A stretch of DNA of 15,447 nt, taken from positions 1 to 15,447 of the forward strand of contig JAEZVB010000144.1 of assembly GCA_023443285.1 (NCBI GenBank), written 5' to 3'. Source of the stretch: Bacillota bacterium. Lineage in GTDB: Bacteria > Bacillota > Negativicutes > Sporomusales > Sporomusaceae. A program made the position numbers and the translations under genes. Below the pieces are notes generated by a model. The model saw only the letters and a list, made by a program, of their open reading frames with translations. It was not told the DNA's origin and did not search any database. This document shows positions 13,961-15,447 of the stretch, in pieces; position 1 is the first letter of the stretch; each line of letters starts with the position of its first letter.

Positions 13961-14431
13961 TTAGATTCTATCATAAAATGCATCTTTAAAACCGGCTCTT
14001 TCACCATAAAAACGTATATTATACGCCAAGTAAAAAGCCATTTCGCCTGCTGACATGGCAACCCCTGTTTCTGCATAGCTTCCATTCGGTTTAAGGTATC
14101 GCCAGTCCAAATCGGAGTTTGGATCTTCCATTGGAACATACATATTTCGTTGATCATATCTATACATGAAATGATATGTTTTTACATTTGATATTTTCGT
14201 CTTGCCCCTGTCAGCATCAGGTACGCTTACAACGTTAACAGCAATGATATAAACCGGCGGTTTATATTGTTTCACAACCAAAGAACTACGATCAACATAA
14301 TACCCTCCCCCCATATGTCCATCACACAAAATGTAATTTGAATCTCCATTCAAATGCGCTGGGTAGGCAAATGCTATAGAAGCTAACATCATCATAATTA
14401 CGCCCACAAAGGTAGATACTATTTTTCTCAT
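13961..14431 (-). CDS. Secreted protein of unknown function
   Basis: A 156-residue protein with a classical signal peptide: an RK N-region, a hydrophobic core (residues 4-19) and an AFA cleavage site after A22. The mature part has the conserved-looking stretches YILCDGHMGGGYYVDRSSL, YIIAVNVVSVPDADRG, a W-R-Y-L-x-P-N-G-S segment and a C-terminal helix AGEMAFYLAYNIRFYG. I recall similar proteins in Negativicutes, several per genome, all unnamed; this is memory, not a search. GGAG seven bases before the ATG supports the start. It follows the vWA gene by about 90 bp, where short alternative hairpins (AGGCC/GGCCT and GCCTAA/TTAGGC, 14452-14492) are present, so joint transcription is possible but not shown. 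Confidence 0.72.
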   Translation of the reverse strand: MRKIVSTFVGVIMMMLASIAFAYPAHLNGDSNYILCDGHMGGGYYVDRSSLVVKQYKPPVYIIAVNVVSVPDADRGKTKISNVKTYHFMYRYDQRNMYVPMEDPNSDLDWRYLKPNGSYAETGVAMSAGEMAFYLAYNIRFYGERAGFKDAFYDRI

Positions 14432-14523
14432 AACTAATCTCCAGCAGTTAAAGGCCGTTCTGCCACTTGGCCTAATTTACTATGAGTTAGGCGACGTTTC
14501 TTTGAATAAAGAGAATCACTTCT

Positions 14524-15426
14524 TCATCGCCTTAAAATATCCCGTAGCTCGTTAATCCTTCCTTCATCGCTACCATTTGCTTCTAACTCTTTTAGCTCAT
14601 CCTCTAAAACCTGTTGAGCTATGTCATTTACGTTTGGTATTTTACCGTTGTTTGCTTCTGCTACTTTAACAATATCCACGAAAACATCTGCTAATTTATT
14701 AGCCGCTCCTTTCGCGCCGCCCACCGCTGCCTTCAGGTTAGTCAAAGCTGCCTTGAATTCATCATGAAAAGCATCATTTGACGAATTGTTTTCAGATTTT
14801 ACGTCAGCACCTGTTGGAACGCTCAATCCGGCAATCGGCTTTCCCCCTCTGTAAGCCGTAGAAAAAGCCGACATAGCCGTGTAAGCAACACTTGTTCCTA
14901 TTGCATCGGCGCAGTAATTTTGTGCACGGTCTGCTTCAATACCTAGTTTACCTGCTTCCATTACGGCATCCATATTTGCACCAAAGAATACAAATTCCCA
15001 TCCGTACTTTTCCTTTTGTCGTTCTATCCGAGTTTTAATACGCTCCGCTGAATACTCACGGCTTGCATTTTCCTGCCCATCGGTGATAATGACAAACAGC
15101 ACTTTCTCGGCGTGGTAATTCTCGGCAGTATGTTTCTTTACTGCACGTATTTTGTGGATTGTCCTGCCTAGTGCATCGAGCAGCGCGGTACTGCCTCGGA
15201 CTGTATAATCCTTGTCAGTCAGCGGCGCAACCGCCCTTATGTCGATCCTATCGTGAAGCAGTTCGTATTTATCGTCGAATAATACAGTAGTCACGACTGC
15301 GTCTCCGTCAATCCCCTGCTGTTCTTTTAACATAGCGTTGAAACCGCCGATTGTGTCCCTTTCAAGACCTCCCATCGAGCCGCTCCTGTCTATGATAAAG
15401 ACCAGCTCAGTTTTGCCTTTTTTCAT
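14524..15426 (-). CDS. Cytosolic vWA domain protein, second type
   Basis: A 300-residue protein starting almost directly with a von Willebrand factor A domain (residues about 7-165). The metal site is complete: D13-x-S15-x-S17 in DRSGSMGG, T80 in RGSTALLDAL and D116 in IITDGQEN. There is no signal peptide or membrane segment. The C-terminal region (about 200-300) is acidic and helical and probably mediates interactions. Such stand-alone vWA proteins occur on phages and mobile elements and near TerD/TerY-type systems; no tellurite-resistance partner is visible in the window. The start has GGGGGA about seven bases upstream. It is not closely related to the ViaA-like protein (N-terminal rather than C-terminal vWA). 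The upstream neighbour lies outside the window. Confidence 0.85.
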   Translation of the reverse strand: MKKGKTELVFIIDRSGSMGGLERDTIGGFNAMLKEQQGIDGDAVVTTVLFDDKYELLHDRIDIRAVAPLTDKDYTVRGSTALLDALGRTIHKIRAVKKHTAENYHAEKVLFVIITDGQENASREYSAERIKTRIERQKEKYGWEFVFFGANMDAVMEAGKLGIEADRAQNYCADAIGTSVAYTAMSAFSTAYRGGKPIAGLSVPTGADVKSENNSSNDAFHDEFKAALTNLKAAVGGAKGAANKLADVFVDIVKVAEANNGKIPNVNDIAQQVLEDELKELEANGSDEGRINELRDILRR

Positions 15427-15447
15427 GTAAAATCCCCCTCATATTGT

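Noticed and set aside
13813..14157. Minus-strand 114-residue frame overlapping the secreted protein gene
   Set aside because: Most of it is the alternative frame of the signal-peptide protein; only its last 28 codons lie outside, and there the zinc-ribbon frame is more convincing.

Overview
The window looks like an accessory region (genomic island, integrated element or large plasmid segment) of a low-to-moderate GC member of the Bacillota. It has strong Shine-Dalgarno sites, several TTG/GTG starts and tightly packed operons. The 156-residue secreted protein near the right end resembles a family I remember from Negativicutes (Selenomonas/Sporomusa relatives), so a Negativicute host is my best guess, from memory only.

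Left block (3-3506, + strand): five overlapping or nearly touching genes. Three are mutually paralogous proteins of unknown function; the first is cut by the window edge and the third is shortened. They are followed by a ParB-like protein and a second, different ParB-like (DUF6551-like) protein. No recombinase is inside the window, but this gene set looks like the accessory part of a mobile element.

Middle (3507-5402): a convergent junction with a possible relic insertion-sequence end, then a lone AT-rich minus-strand gene resembling plasmid/phage replication initiators. Next comes about 750 bp with no convincing gene. That stretch holds a minus-strand terminator with no gene in front of it, and a plus-strand promoter-hairpin/pseudoknot-terminator arrangement that could make a small RNA of roughly 190 nt.

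Central operon (12382 down to 5403, - strand): a 37-residue membrane peptide (TTG start), a RecA-fold Sak4-like ATPase, a Cas4/RecB-like Fe-S nuclease, a RavA/MoxR AAA+ ATPase, a ViaA-like vWA protein, a DUF6744-like protein, and then DUF960 and RadC. The DNA-processing pair overlaps by 4 bp and the AAA+/vWA pair by 1-3 bp. This suggests one program in which strand annealing, end processing and an ATP-driven chaperone-like machine act together. It is the best candidate here for a poorly described system.

Right block (12477-15426, mostly - strand): a helix-turn-helix gene fragment (+), a predicted lipoprotein, a newly noticed 57-residue CxxC/CxxC zinc-ribbon microprotein, a secreted 156-residue protein and a second, unrelated cytosolic vWA protein.
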